Assembly (NCBI GenBank): GCA_963749145.1 | Contig: CAVVLN010000001.1 | Coordinates: 1,550,001 to 1,614,000 of the forward strand | From: JASHPR01 sp963749145 | GTDB lineage: Bacteria; Actinomycetota; Actinomycetes; Streptosporangiales; Streptosporangiaceae | Length of the DNA: 64,000 nt | Direction of reading: 5' to 3' | Shown: piece by piece, positions 10,091 through 19,145 of the stretch | Numbering within the stretch: the stretch's first letter is position 1 | Layout: each line of letters starts with the position of its first letter | The notes under the pieces: model-generated | The model's input: only the letters and a program-made list of their open reading frames with translations | Told to the model about the DNA's origin: nothing | The model's database searches: none | Made by a program: the position numbers and the translations under genes

Positions 10091-11559
10091 ATCGCCTCGG
10101 CCGTGGCCATCACGTCCTCGTCCTTGGCCGACAGCGCCAGCACGGTCACCTCGGCCGGCGCCACCGCGATCGGCCACACCAGCCCGGCGTCGTCGTGGTG
10201 CACCTCGGCGATGATGGCCATGGCCCGTTCCACGCCGATGCCGTAGCAGCCCATGATCGGGGTGATGCTCGCCCCGTCCGGGCCGAGCACGGAGACCCCG
10301 AGCGCGGTGGTGTACTTGCGGCCGAGCTTGAAGATGTGCCCGGCCTCGATCGCCCGGATGATCTCGAGCACGCCGCCGCACCGCGGGCACGGCTCGCCCG
10401 CGGACACCTCGCGCAGGTCGGCCCAGCGGCCGACCGCGATGTCCCGGTCGACGTCCACGCCGGTCAGGTGCACGCCGTCCTCGTTCGCGCCGGTGGTCAT
10501 GTTCCGCCGGCCGCGCAGCGCGAGGTCGGCGATGACGGGCAGGTCGCGCACGCCGACCGCGCCCAGGCTGCCCGGCGACGCGCCGAGCGCCTCCCGGATC
10601 TCGTCCGCCTGGGCCGGCCGGACGCTGCCCGTGCCGGTGGCGTCGGCCAGCTTCTGCTCGGCCAGCGGGTGGTCGCCGCGCAGCAGCACCAGCGCGGGCT
10701 CGCCGTTGATGACGTACACCAGCGTCTTGATCTGCCGGTCGGCCGGCTTGCCGTACCGCGTGGCCAGGTCCTCGATCGTGCGCACCCCCGGGGTGGGCAG
10801 CCGCTCGGGCGCGGCCGGTCCCGGCTCGTCCTCGACCGGCGGCAGCGCCGAGGTCGCCTTCTCCAGGTTGGCCGCGTAGTCCCCGTCGCTGCAGCGCGCG
10901 ACGAGATCCTCGCCGGCCTCGGCCGGGCACATGAACTCGATCGAGTCGCTGCCGCCCATGTTCCCGCTGGAGGCCTCGACCGCGATCGCGGGGATGCCGA
11001 GCCGGGCGAAGATCCGCTCGTACGCGCCCCGGTGCGCCTGGAACGAGACGTCCAGGCCCGCCTCGTCCACGTCGAAGCTGTAGGAGTCCTTCATCGTGAA
11101 CTCCCGCACCCGCAGCAGCCCGCTCCTGGGCCGCGGCTCGTCCCGGAACTTGGTCTGGAACTGGTACCAGAACTGCGGCAGCTGCCGGTAAGACGACAGC
11201 TCGACCGCGAGGCTGGTGAAGATCTCCTCGTGGGTCATGCCCAGGACGACCTCGGCGCCCTTGCGGTCGGTGAGCCGGAACATCTCCTCGCCCATGACCG
11301 CCAGGCGCCCGCTCTTCTCCCAGATCCAGGCCGGCTGCATGCACGGCAGCAGGAACTCCTGCGCGCCGATCCGGTTCATTTCCTCCCGGATCACGTTGAT
11401 GATCTTGGTCCGGACCCGCACCCCGAGCGGCAGCAGGCTGTAGTGGCCGGCCATGAGCTGGCGGATGAAGCCGGCCCGCAGCAGCAGCCGGTGGCTGGCC
11501 GCGTCGGCCTCCGCGGGATCCTCGCGCAGGGTGGGAATGTGGAGCTGTGACCAGCGCAT
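9829..11559 (-). CDS. proS: Prolyl-tRNA synthetase
   Basis: Class II aminoacyl-tRNA synthetase of 576 residues, bacterial type with the YbaK-like editing insertion in the middle (about 225-400). Motif 2 is seen in FRDEPRPRSGLLRVREFTM and motif 3 in GCYGIGVERAMAI; an anticodon-binding domain ends the protein. ATG at 11559 (MRWSQLHIPTLRED) matches the family start; 31 extra upstream codons are not family-like. Intact and highly conserved, in contrast with the decayed genes elsewhere. No T-box or leader was seen upstream. Confidence 0.97.
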   Translation of the reverse strand: MRWSQLHIPTLREDPAEADAASHRLLLRAGFIRQLMAGHYSLLPLGVRVRTKIINVIREEMNRIGAQEFLLPCMQPAWIWEKSGRLAVMGEEMFRLTDRKGAEVVLGMTHEEIFTSLAVELSSYRQLPQFWYQFQTKFRDEPRPRSGLLRVREFTMKDSYSFDVDEAGLDVSFQAHRGAYERIFARLGIPAIAVEASSGNMGGSDSIEFMCPAEAGEDLVARCSDGDYAANLEKATSALPPVEDEPGPAAPERLPTPGVRTIEDLATRYGKPADRQIKTLVYVINGEPALVLLRGDHPLAEQKLADATGTGSVRPAQADEIREALGASPGSLGAVGVRDLPVIADLALRGRRNMTTGANEDGVHLTGVDVDRDIAVGRWADLREVSAGEPCPRCGGVLEIIRAIEAGHIFKLGRKYTTALGVSVLGPDGASITPIMGCYGIGVERAMAIIAEVHHDDAGLVWPIAVAPAEVTVLALSAKDEDVMATAEAIYAGLQAEGVDTLIDDRDERPGVKFRDAELTGIPCRVSVGTRDLAEGMVEITSRRTGEKERVPAGEAVRRVRQYLSASRASAAEAAP

Positions 11560-11686
11560 GCCTGTTAGCGTCCCTCGCCGTGTCGGAAAGCTTGCTGTCG
11601 GAAACTTAACGGTGTCGGGCAGAACATACCTGGTCCCCCCGCCGTTCCCCATCGATTTCGGCCCCGGGGCGCCGACGGCCGGCCGG

Positions 11687-12490
11687 TCAGGCGTCCGGCG
11701 GCTGGTAGTCGGCGTTCCGGTCGATGGCCAGGTACATCTGCATGCCGACCGGGCGGCGCTGCTCCTCGGCCAGGTGGCCGAGCAGGCCGGCGGTCCTGGC
11801 CAGCAGCGCGAACCCGCGCAGCAGGCCGGGCGGCAGGCCGAGGTCGGCCAGCGCGGCCCCCGAGGTACCTGCCCCGTTCAGCGGCAGCGTGCGGCCGAGC
11901 ACCTGGGGATGAACCCGGCCCACGGCCTCGAACAGGCGCAGGTGCGGGCCGCGCAGCCCCTCTTCCTCGGCGATCTTGATCAGGACCGGCGTGCGCGGGT
12001 CGGTGACCTTGTGCACGGGATGGCCGAGCCCGGGAACCAGCCGCCGCTCGGCCCGGGCCCGCTGCACCGCGGCCAGGGCCAGCGCGTCGAAGCCGGCGTC
12101 GTCAGCGGGCAGCTCTCCCCCGCCCGGCACGGCGGCCAGCGCCTCGGCCAGGAACCGGCCGGTGTCCTCGGTCACGCCGAGGAACCGGGAGCCGCCGCCG
12201 AGCAGGCCCGCGGCCAGCGCGCCCTGCACCGAGTCCGGCGCGCTGAGGTAGGTCAGCCGGGCCGCGATCGCGGTCGGGGTGAAACCGTGGTCGGCCAGCG
12301 CCACGAGCACCGCCTCGAACACCCGGACCTGCGGCGGGGTCGGCCGCCGCTGCGTGACCAGCCACAGCGCCAACTCGCCGAACGAGACCTGGCCCATCAG
12401 GTCGGCGGCGAGGTCCTGCCCGAGCAGGCTGATGCTGTCCGCGTCCGAGACGCCGATCGAGGTGGGGAAACGCGGGACTGGCTCAGTCAC
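11687..12490 (-). CDS. Citryl-CoA lyase / short citrate-synthase-family protein
   Basis: 267 residues with the citrate-synthase large-domain pattern, including RRLVPGLGHPVHKVTDPR and MQMYLAIDRNAD. It is much shorter than citrate synthase, matching the citryl-CoA lyase group that splits citryl- or methylcitryl-type CoA thioesters. The start is GTG at 12490, overlapping the stop of the CoA-transferase by 4 bases (GTGA). The pairing implies the transferase makes the CoA ester that this enzyme cleaves; the acid involved is not known. Confidence 0.8.
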   Translation of the reverse strand: MTEPVPRFPTSIGVSDADSISLLGQDLAADLMGQVSFGELALWLVTQRRPTPPQVRVFEAVLVALADHGFTPTAIAARLTYLSAPDSVQGALAAGLLGGGSRFLGVTEDTGRFLAEALAAVPGGGELPADDAGFDALALAAVQRARAERRLVPGLGHPVHKVTDPRTPVLIKIAEEEGLRGPHLRLFEAVGRVHPQVLGRTLPLNGAGTSGAALADLGLPPGLLRGFALLARTAGLLGHLAEEQRRPVGMQMYLAIDRNADYQPPDA

Positions 12491-13707
12491 GGGCTGGTCT
12501 CCTCCTCGGGGCGGATCTCCAGGTCCGGGCGGCGGCCGGCCGCCGGGGCGGCGAGCCAGGCCCGGATCTGCTCGCCGTGCTCGTCGAGCCCGGGCGGGGG
12601 CAGCGCGTACCGCGGCGCGGTGGCCGAGAACGTCAGCGGGTGCCGGATCGTCGGCACCGCGGCCTCGCCCTGGCCGGCCAGCACCACCGGGTCCAGGCCG
12701 ATCTCCTCGGCGAACTTGATGCCGCCGTCCACCGTGTTGATCGGGCCGCACGGCACGCCCGCCGCGGTCAGCTCGCGGAACCACTCGGCCGCCGGGCGGG
12801 CCTTGAGCTGCTTGACCAGCAGCGGGCGCAGTTCCTCCCGGTTCGCGGTCCGGCCCGCGTTGCTGGCGAAGCGCGGGTCGTCGGCCACCTCGGGCGCGCC
12901 GAGCACGTCGCACAGCTTGCGGAACTGGACGTCGTTGCCGGCGGTGACGATCAGGTCGCCGGCCCCGGTCGGCAGCGGCTCGTAGGGGAACAGGCTGGGA
13001 TGGGAGTTGCCCATCCGGAACGGGACCACCCCGCCCGCGGCGTACGCGCTGGTCTGGTTGACCATCCCGGACAGGGCCGAGGACAGCAGGCTGGCCTGCA
13101 CGTGCTGACCCTGCCCGGTGCGGGCGCGGTGGTGCAGCGCGGCCAGGATGCCGATCGCCGTGTGCAGGCCGGCGATGACGTCGAAGGCGGAGATCCCGGC
13201 CCGGTACGGCGGGCCGTCCGGGTCGCCGGTCAGGCTCATCAGCCCGGACATGGCCTGCACCACGAGGTCATAGCCGGGCAGGTCCTTGCCGCCTCCGGTG
13301 CCGAACCCGGTGATGGAGGCGTAGATGATCGCCGGGTTGGCCGCGCTCACCGTCGGGTAGTCCAGGCCGAACCGGCGCAGCCCGCCCGGCTTGAAGTTCT
13401 CCACCATGATGTCCGCGCGGCGGGCGAGCTCGGCGGCGGCCGGCCGATCGGTCTCGCTGGCGAGGTCGAGCGCGACGGACCGCTTGTTCCGGTTGATCGC
13501 CAGGTAGTAGGTGGACACCCCGTCGCGCTCCGGCGGAACCCAGCGCCGGGTGTCGTCGCCGCCCGGGCTCTCGACCTTGATCACGTCCGCGCCCAGGTCG
13601 GCCAGCAGCATGGTGCAGTAGGGACCGGCGAGGACACGGGAGAAGTCGGCGACAAGCAGCCCGGACAGCGGCCCGCCGGGCTCAGCTTCCGAGGACCCCC
13701 GGGCCAC
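12487..13707 (-). CDS. CaiB/BaiF (class III) CoA-transferase
   Basis: Formyl-CoA-transferase family enzyme of about 406 residues. Typical features are GLLVADFSRVLAGPYCTMLL at the N-terminus, DVIKVESPGGDDTR, and GYDLVVQAMSGLMSLTG in the middle. The start is taken as GTG at 13707, with GGAG just upstream, because it gives the family length; ATG at 13806 would add 33 poorly conserved residues and overlap the divergent gene's start. Co-translated with the citryl-CoA lyase downstream. The acyl substrate is not predictable. Confidence 0.83.
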   Translation of the reverse strand: MARGSSEAEPGGPLSGLLVADFSRVLAGPYCTMLLADLGADVIKVESPGGDDTRRWVPPERDGVSTYYLAINRNKRSVALDLASETDRPAAAELARRADIMVENFKPGGLRRFGLDYPTVSAANPAIIYASITGFGTGGGKDLPGYDLVVQAMSGLMSLTGDPDGPPYRAGISAFDVIAGLHTAIGILAALHHRARTGQGQHVQASLLSSALSGMVNQTSAYAAGGVVPFRMGNSHPSLFPYEPLPTGAGDLIVTAGNDVQFRKLCDVLGAPEVADDPRFASNAGRTANREELRPLLVKQLKARPAAEWFRELTAAGVPCGPINTVDGGIKFAEEIGLDPVVLAGQGEAAVPTIRHPLTFSATAPRYALPPPGLDEHGEQIRAWLAAPAAGRRPDLEIRPEEETSP

Positions 13708-13804
13708 CACCGCTCCAGTGTAGCCGGGCCGCCGGTCCGGGCTGCTCACGGGCTGGCCGGCCCGGGCCCGGTTTGGCCCGGGCACCACCGGGAACTGATC
13801 ACTC

Positions 13805-14038
13805 ATGCCCACGGAGGGGTCCGCTCGCCGGGTACTTTCCGTCCGGCTGGCCGTTTCCGGGATCTTCGACCTGACCGGCGTGCCGGTATTCCGGGTCGTT
13901 GGCCCGGAACTGCCCGAACCCCCGCCTGCGGGCTCGCGGCCCGACCCGTTCCGGGCGGCCCTGGACATGATCATGGCGGCGCACCGTGAGGTGGTCGTGC
14001 ATACCCGCGACAAGGGCGGTGTGACCTTACCCGCGTGA
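13805..14038 (+). CDS. Small hypothetical protein
   Basis: 77 residues from ATG at 13805, strong GC3 bias. The second half (DPFRAALDMIMAAHREVVVH) is helix-like and looks coding. Its stop overlaps the next GTG (GTGA), a spacing typical of real gene pairs. It may start slightly downstream. Not recognised; probably works with the membrane protein encoded next. Confidence 0.5.
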   Translation: MPTEGSARRVLSVRLAVSGIFDLTGVPVFRVVGPELPEPPPAGSRPDPFRAALDMIMAAHREVVVHTRDKGGVTLPA

Positions 14039-14469
14039 CTGACGGCGATCGCGTCAACGGGCCCGGGCGGGCGCCCCCCGACCCCCTGGCCGTGTTCCCG
14101 CAGCCGCCGGTCCGGGCCGAGGCGCTGCCCGTCGAGCAGGCCATCATGCTGCGCGAGCAGGCACCGGAACTGTACGACCTGTGGCTCAAGATCGCCCAGG
14201 AGAAGGCCGCGACCGCGAACTACGTCGACCGGGCCCCGTACGAGGTGCCCGAGCGGCTGGCCCAGAGCGGGCGGCCCCGGGCCCTCGGCGCGCTCATCGT
14301 GGTGCTGTCGTTCTGCGGTTACCTGGCCTGGCTCGGCGGGCCCGGCCCGTACATCGGCGGCCTGATCGCGATCTTCGACCTGGCCGCGATGCTCGGCATC
14401 TTCTTCGGCCTGCGGCCGGACCGCCTGGGCGATCCGCGCCGCCCCCGGCGCAAGCCGTTAAGGACCTGA
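14035..14469 (+). CDS. Small two-helix membrane protein (DUF2335-like topology)
   Basis: 144 residues from GTG. A soluble N-terminal helix region (about 25-75, including QAPELYDLWLKIAQEKAATA) precedes two membrane segments at about 83-103 and 108-128, then a basic tail. This arrangement resembles DUF2335 membrane proteins, but similarity was judged by layout only. It overlaps the preceding small gene by 4 bases. Confidence 0.6.
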   Translation: MTDGDRVNGPGRAPPDPLAVFPQPPVRAEALPVEQAIMLREQAPELYDLWLKIAQEKAATANYVDRAPYEVPERLAQSGRPRALGALIVVLSFCGYLAWLGGPGPYIGGLIAIFDLAAMLGIFFGLRPDRLGDPRRPRRKPLRT

Positions 14470-14549
14470 ATTGCCGGGCTCAAAGAGCGCGTCCTGTTCG
14501 AGTGCGCAAAAGTGCAGAGCCACATCCGGCGCCCCAGCCGCCCAGCCGG

Positions 14550-15374
14550 TCAGGACTGGATGAAGGCCAGCAGGTCAGCGTTGATCGTCGGGGCCTGGGT
14601 GGTCGGCATGCCGTGCGGGAATCCGTGGTAGGTCTTCAGCGTCCCGTTCTGCACCAGCTTCGCGGACAGTGGCCCGGAGTCGGCGTAGGGAACGATCTGG
14701 TCGTCGTCGCCGTGCATCACCAGGACCGGCACCGTGATCTTCTTGAGGTCCTCGGTGAAATCGGTCTGGGAGAAGGCGACGATGCCGTCGTAATGCGCCT
14801 TCGCCCCGCCCATCATCCCCTGCCGCCACCAGTTCTCGATGATCGCCTCGGAGGGTTCCACGCCGGGCCGGTTGAAGCCGTAGAACGGGCCCGACGGCAG
14901 GGCCCGGTAAAACACCGACCGGTTGGCGGCCAGCTGGGCCTGCAGATCGTCGAAGACGCTCTTGGGCAGGCCGCCCGGGTTGGCGTCGGTCTGCACCATC
15001 AGCGGCGGCACCGAACTGATCAGCACCGCTTTCGCCACCCGGGTCTCACCGTGCCGGGCGATGTAGCGCACGACCTCGCCGCCGCCGGTGGAGTGCCCGA
15101 CATGCACGGCGTCGCGCAGATCCAGATGCGCGGTCACCGCGGCCAGGTCGTCGGCGTAGTGGTCCATGTCGTGACCGTCGCTGGTCTGCGCGGAGCGGCC
15201 GTGCCCGCGCCGGTCGTGGGCGATGACGCGGTAGCCGTGCTGGAGGAAGAACAGCATCTGGGTGTCCCAGTCATCGGCCGACAGCGGCCAGCCGTGACTG
15301 AAGACGATCGGCTGGCCCGACCCCCAGTCCTTGTAGAAGATCTCCGTGCCATCGGTCGTCGTGATCGTGCCCAC
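14550..15374 (-). CDS. Alpha/beta hydrolase, non-haem chloroperoxidase/perhydrolase type
   Basis: 274 residues. The catalytic triad is complete: Ser95 in GHSTGGGE, Asp225 in HGDDDQIVP and His254 in GFPHGM; the oxyanion region is FSHGWPLSADDW. These features define the cofactor-free haloperoxidase/perhydrolase group, which makes peracids or hydrolyses esters. GTG at 15374 with GGGAGG upstream gives the family start (VGTITTTDGTEIFYKDWGSG); an ATG at 15431 adds 19 atypical residues. Probably cytoplasmic; transcribed alone. Confidence 0.87.
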   Translation of the reverse strand: MGTITTTDGTEIFYKDWGSGQPIVFSHGWPLSADDWDTQMLFFLQHGYRVIAHDRRGHGRSAQTSDGHDMDHYADDLAAVTAHLDLRDAVHVGHSTGGGEVVRYIARHGETRVAKAVLISSVPPLMVQTDANPGGLPKSVFDDLQAQLAANRSVFYRALPSGPFYGFNRPGVEPSEAIIENWWRQGMMGGAKAHYDGIVAFSQTDFTEDLKKITVPVLVMHGDDDQIVPYADSGPLSAKLVQNGTLKTYHGFPHGMPTTQAPTINADLLAFIQS

Positions 15375-15642
15375 CCGCTTGCCTCCCTTGGTCCAGGCGC
15401 TGACGCCGGAACGTCCGCGCTGACCGGACAACCGTCTTACGACGCTCCCATAAGAAGTACCGCGCTGACCCGTTACGCGCCAGGAGCCACCGCCTATCAG
15501 GCAAACGACGGCTTCTATCGCACCCGGAACGGCAGCGGTCGCGCACCGCCGCGATCGCCTTCCCGGCCCACGTGCCGTGCGGGAACATCGTGTCCAAGGC
15601 GTTGACGAACGCCCAGGCGGCGGCCCGGCGGCTCGGTCACGG
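15375..15642. other. Gap with possible remnant coding sequence
   Basis: 268 bases between the hydrolase and the flippase-like gene. On the minus strand one frame reads DTMFPHGTWAGKAIAAVRDR, which looks protein-like but has no start, family or neighbours to support it. No clear promoter or hairpin was seen. Confidence 0.25.
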
Positions 15643-16791
15643 TCAGGCGGGCCCGCTCGGCGTGGCGCGCCGGGGGACCGGCGGTCCGTAGCGGTGGCGG
15701 AAGAGCAGGTACGCCGGCGGCCCGGCGAGCAGGGGAAGCCAGTAGGAGGCGACCCGGTAGGCGAGGGTGGCCAGGAAGGCGTAGCCGGGATGAACGCCGG
15801 CCAGGACCAGCAGCCCGCTGAGGCTGGCCTCCACGACGCCCAGCCCGCCCGGGGTGAGCGGGAACAGCGCGATGATGCCGGCGCCGGCGTAGGCCAGCAG
15901 CACGAGGGAGGGCCGCGGGTCGGCCCCGGTGGCGCGCAGGGCGGCCAGCAGGCAGCCGTAGTCGAAGCCGAGGCGGCCGGCGGTCAGCAAGACCGCCTGC
16001 CACCATTTGCTGTCCAGCACCGCCCGGATCGTGTCACGTTCGGCTAGCAGTCGCTGGTCCAGACCGGTTAGCGGCGGGCGGCGGCCGCGGGTGATTCGAT
16101 TGCGCAGGCTTTGCGCCGCGCGGCCGAGTGCGGCCAGCGGCCGCTCAGTGCGCAGGATGATGACGCCGAAGATCGCGTACAGGACGAACCCGGCGATGCC
16201 GATCAGGGCGGTGTGGATGAGCCCGGGGCTGGCCGGCGCGCCGACCGCGATGGCGGGCAGGGCGAGGACGGGCAGGGCCAGCAGGCCGCCGACGCCGAGC
16301 AACGAGAACGCGGTCAGGCCGCCGACGGCGGTATCGGTGTCGAATCCCGCGGTGGCGAGCATGCTGAACTGGGCGGCGGCGCCTGCGGCGTCGCCGCCGG
16401 GCAGGCTGTCGGTGACCGCGTTGCCGGCCAGCCCGGCGGTGACCACGGCGAACCAGTCGCGGGTGCGCAGCGCCAGCCGCTGCAGGGCGAAGTTGCAGGT
16501 GAACGAAGCCAGCTCGGCGGCCAGCGCCACCGTGAACCAGATCGCGTTCAGCGTGGACAGCCGCGGCCAGGCGCCCAGCACGGCGATGAGCTTGGGCAGC
16601 ACCAGGTAGATGGCCGCGCCCGCCACCACGACGACCAGGGCCCGCTTGACAACGGTTTTCCAGGTCAGCGGATGCGCCTGCGCGGCGTCGATCGCGGCGG
16701 CCTTCGCCGCCACCGGGCCGGGCTTCGCGGCGCCGCCCGACCCACCGCCCGGGGGCTGAAGATGCTCGCGAGCCGTCACGTCATACATCAT
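15643..16791 (-). CDS. Flippase-like membrane protein (UPF0104 / LPG-synthase TM domain)
   Basis: 382 residues with about eight membrane helices after a ~45-residue polar N-terminus. The patterns ELASFTCNFALQRLALR, DSLPGGDAAGAAAQ and LFPLTPGGLGVVEASLSGLL are typical of the YbhN/AglD/MprF-N family, proposed to move or use polyprenyl or lipid-linked substrates. There is no C-terminal aminoacyl-transferase domain, so it is not MprF itself. Its role may connect with cell-envelope glycolipids, as the window also encodes polyprenol-dependent mannosyltransferase-like proteins. Confidence 0.8.
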   Translation of the reverse strand: MMYDVTAREHLQPPGGGSGGAAKPGPVAAKAAAIDAAQAHPLTWKTVVKRALVVVVAGAAIYLVLPKLIAVLGAWPRLSTLNAIWFTVALAAELASFTCNFALQRLALRTRDWFAVVTAGLAGNAVTDSLPGGDAAGAAAQFSMLATAGFDTDTAVGGLTAFSLLGVGGLLALPVLALPAIAVGAPASPGLIHTALIGIAGFVLYAIFGVIILRTERPLAALGRAAQSLRNRITRGRRPPLTGLDQRLLAERDTIRAVLDSKWWQAVLLTAGRLGFDYGCLLAALRATGADPRPSLVLLAYAGAGIIALFPLTPGGLGVVEASLSGLLVLAGVHPGYAFLATLAYRVASYWLPLLAGPPAYLLFRHRYGPPVPRRATPSGPA

Positions 16792-16899
16792 CCTGGTACG
16801 TCCGCTGCTGTTCCGGCCGGGCCCGCCTACGCAAACTCGGGCCGCGCCGCGATGACTGCCTTCAAGCCGCTGGTGCCGGCTCGTGCGGCGGCCGGCCGA

Positions 16900-17694
16900 T
16901 CACAAAGAGGCTCCAGCGGAAGGTAGCCGGGGCCGTGCTCCGGTCGTGACGGGCTCCGGTTGCCCGCCGGGCAGGGCCGACCGGAGTGTGCGGGGCGGAG
17001 TACGCAGGGCAAGGGCGACGATGAACGGCCACGTGATCTGGATCGAGGAGGTCAGGCGCTCGGCCAGGCCCACGACGCTGCCGCCCTGGGTTTCGATGAC
17101 GAGCCAGCCGAGCAGGACAATGGAGACGGCGGTCACGGTGGCAGCGCCGCGGATGCTCAGGATCAGCGGCTGCGGCGATGCGCGCCGGCCGGTGAAGGCG
17201 GGCCAGACCGCGATGGTGACCTCGCCCAGCGAAGTCCAGGCGAGGTGCTGCGGAGTCGAGCCGGCAACGGGTTCGGGGGATGCGGCGATGCCGAAGCTGG
17301 ACAGACCCGCGACGAGCAGCAGGATGCGTGCGGGCAGCCGGACCCCGGTCAGGCCCGCGGCGGTCACGAGGTAACAGCCGCCGACCAGCAACAGGGCGCT
17401 GGTCATGATCCACCGGTCGGTTCCGGCGTGGCCCGCCAGCACGCTGACCGTCTTGCTGATCGGGCTGTAGGAGGCCGGCTGGAACGCGTCCCCGACCAGC
17501 CAGCCCCCGGTGAGCAAGACTGGCAACAGGCCGGCCGAGACAACCGCCCACCCGGGAACCGGCCCGCTGGAGCGCACCAGCTGCGCTGCCGAGCTCACCA
17601 GCCGGCGCGCATGCCGTTTGGCAGACCCGGCGGGAAGCTCCGCCGACCTGCCGAGCTGAGCCCTCCTCGCCACGGTCATCGGGCTGATCCCCAC
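16900..17694 (-). CDS. DUF998 family membrane protein
   Basis: 264 residues with six predicted helices. The DUF998 signature is seen in LVGDAFQPASYSPISKTVSV (about 67-86) and STPQHLAWTSLGEVTIAVWP (about 166-185). The basic N-terminus is cytosolic; ATG at 17679 is an equally good start. Function of the family is unknown. The gene overlaps a possible STAS fragment at its 5' end. Confidence 0.75.
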   Translation of the reverse strand: MGISPMTVARRAQLGRSAELPAGSAKRHARRLVSSAAQLVRSSGPVPGWAVVSAGLLPVLLTGGWLVGDAFQPASYSPISKTVSVLAGHAGTDRWIMTSALLLVGGCYLVTAAGLTGVRLPARILLLVAGLSSFGIAASPEPVAGSTPQHLAWTSLGEVTIAVWPAFTGRRASPQPLILSIRGAATVTAVSIVLLGWLVIETQGGSVVGLAERLTSSIQITWPFIVALALRTPPRTLRSALPGGQPEPVTTGARPRLPSAGASL

Positions 17695-17885
17695 AGCCGC
17701 GCGGTGACCACCACCGGGAAATCGGAGTCCGGCGCGACCGGGCGCCAGCGGCTGAGTTCCCCAAGGTTCTCTAGGTCACCACGCAAGAGGAGCGTGCAGG
17801 CCAGTCCATCACGGACTGCCTCGACCTTCAGAGCATGCACGTGCAAGGGCTTCTCAATCGGATCGCAGGGTCTGGACGACACCAA
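17676..17885 (-). pseudogene. Possible truncated STAS (anti-anti-sigma-like) fragment
   Basis: 69 codons. Residues ~18-40 (LKVEAVRDGLACTLLLRGDL) match the first strand pair of actinomycete STAS antagonists. The expected phosphorylatable Ser and remaining helices are absent because the frame ends and overlaps the DUF998 start by 19 bases. Probably the stub of a lost anti-sigma antagonist; a short real protein cannot be excluded. Confidence 0.35.
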
Positions 17886-18033
17886 CTGAGGTCAGCTGCT
17901 GCTTGCAGCGTATAGCCGCGCGTCACAATCGTCGAGGAGCTAGATCGCGATGGCAGCCTCCCGAGGGTTGCGCGGACCGAAATCACGGGCCGCACCCCCG
18001 AGCCGGCCGGGGGCGCGGTCCCTGCGAGCCCGG

Positions 18034-19059
18034 CTAGCCGATGTAGCGGGCCACCGCCACGTCTGTCTGGCCGGTGCTGTTGTCTTCCGACGACCCGGCG
18101 GCGACGATGTCGCCGTTGGGCTGGATGACCAGTGCTCCGATCCCGTCGTCACCCTGGATGTCGGTGGTGACGGTGCCTGAGTTCCCGAAGGTCGTGTCGA
18201 GGCTCCCGTTGGTGTTGACCCGGGCCAGGCCGAAGACGCTGGTGGCGAGGTAGTGCGATCCGCCCACCACCGCCTGGCCGTTCGGCTGGACGGCTACCGC
18301 GCTCGCGCCGTCTTCCCCGGAGGTGCCGGTGTAGTGGAATTCCGGGCTGGCCGCAGCGAGGGTGCCGCCGGCGTTGAAGTACTTCACCTGAACCTCGTCG
18401 TCATGCTTGCCAACGCCGACCGTCTGGCCGATCACGTACTGGCCGCTGGGCAGGAACGCGGCAGCGCCTCCGGTGGAGCTAGCGGTGATGGCGGCGGGCG
18501 TGACGGTGGAATCGATCTGGCCTGCCGAGGTCAGCTCGGCATCCGCCGGAAGCACCCAGATGTCCCCGGAAGCGTCCAGGCCGATCGCACTGATGTTGTT
18601 GCCCACGCTGGTCGACAGCACCTGCCCGCCGCTGCCGAACGCGGAGTCCAGGCTGCCGTTGGCGTTGAACAGCGCGAGCGCACCGTCGTACGGGGCGGCC
18701 TTGTTCTGGCCCTGCCTGGCGACGCCGCCGACGAGGATCCCCCCGCCGGGCTGCACGAGCACCGAGTCGGCCAGTTCCATGGCGCCCTGCAGCGGGTCGG
18801 CGAAGAATTCGGTGGTGGCCAGGCCGCCGGTGCCGAAGGTCGAGTCGAGAGTGCCGTTCGCGTTAAATCTGGCGATGGCGAAGTCGGTGATCTCCCCGCC
18901 GACGCCATCCGGTTTCGTGGTGTTGCCGACCCAGATGATCTTGCCGTTGGGCTGGATGGCCACGCCGGACGGGCCGAGGCCCAGGTCATCGAACCCGGTT
19001 GACGCGACGCCGTCGGTGCCGAACGTCGGGTCCAGGGTCCCGTTCGGCTGGAAGCGCAC
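18034..19059 (-). CDS. Delta-60 repeat protein, N-terminally truncated
   Basis: 341 residues made of tandem units with the delta-60 pattern, for example FQPNGTLDPTFGTDG, FNANGTLDSTFGTGG and VNTNGSLDTTFGNSG, each followed by VQPNGxxVVGG-like strands, as in a beta-propeller. Relatives are secreted. Here the open frame begins right after a stop near 19105 with no signal peptide, so the 5' end looks lost or the start (GTG 19059) lies inside the old gene. Ligand unknown. Confidence 0.7.
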   Translation of the reverse strand: MRFQPNGTLDPTFGTDGVASTGFDDLGLGPSGVAIQPNGKIIWVGNTTKPDGVGGEITDFAIARFNANGTLDSTFGTGGLATTEFFADPLQGAMELADSVLVQPGGGILVGGVARQGQNKAAPYDGALALFNANGSLDSAFGSGGQVLSTSVGNNISAIGLDASGDIWVLPADAELTSAGQIDSTVTPAAITASSTGGAAAFLPSGQYVIGQTVGVGKHDDEVQVKYFNAGGTLAAASPEFHYTGTSGEDGASAVAVQPNGQAVVGGSHYLATSVFGLARVNTNGSLDTTFGNSGTVTTDIQGDDGIGALVIQPNGDIVAAGSSEDNSTGQTDVAVARYIG

Positions 19060-19145
19060 CAGACCGTACTGGTCAGCGACAGCCGGTACCGGCGGGCCAG
19101 CGGCCCGGCGGCGGGGTCATCGACCTCCAGCAGCCCGCTGGCGGC

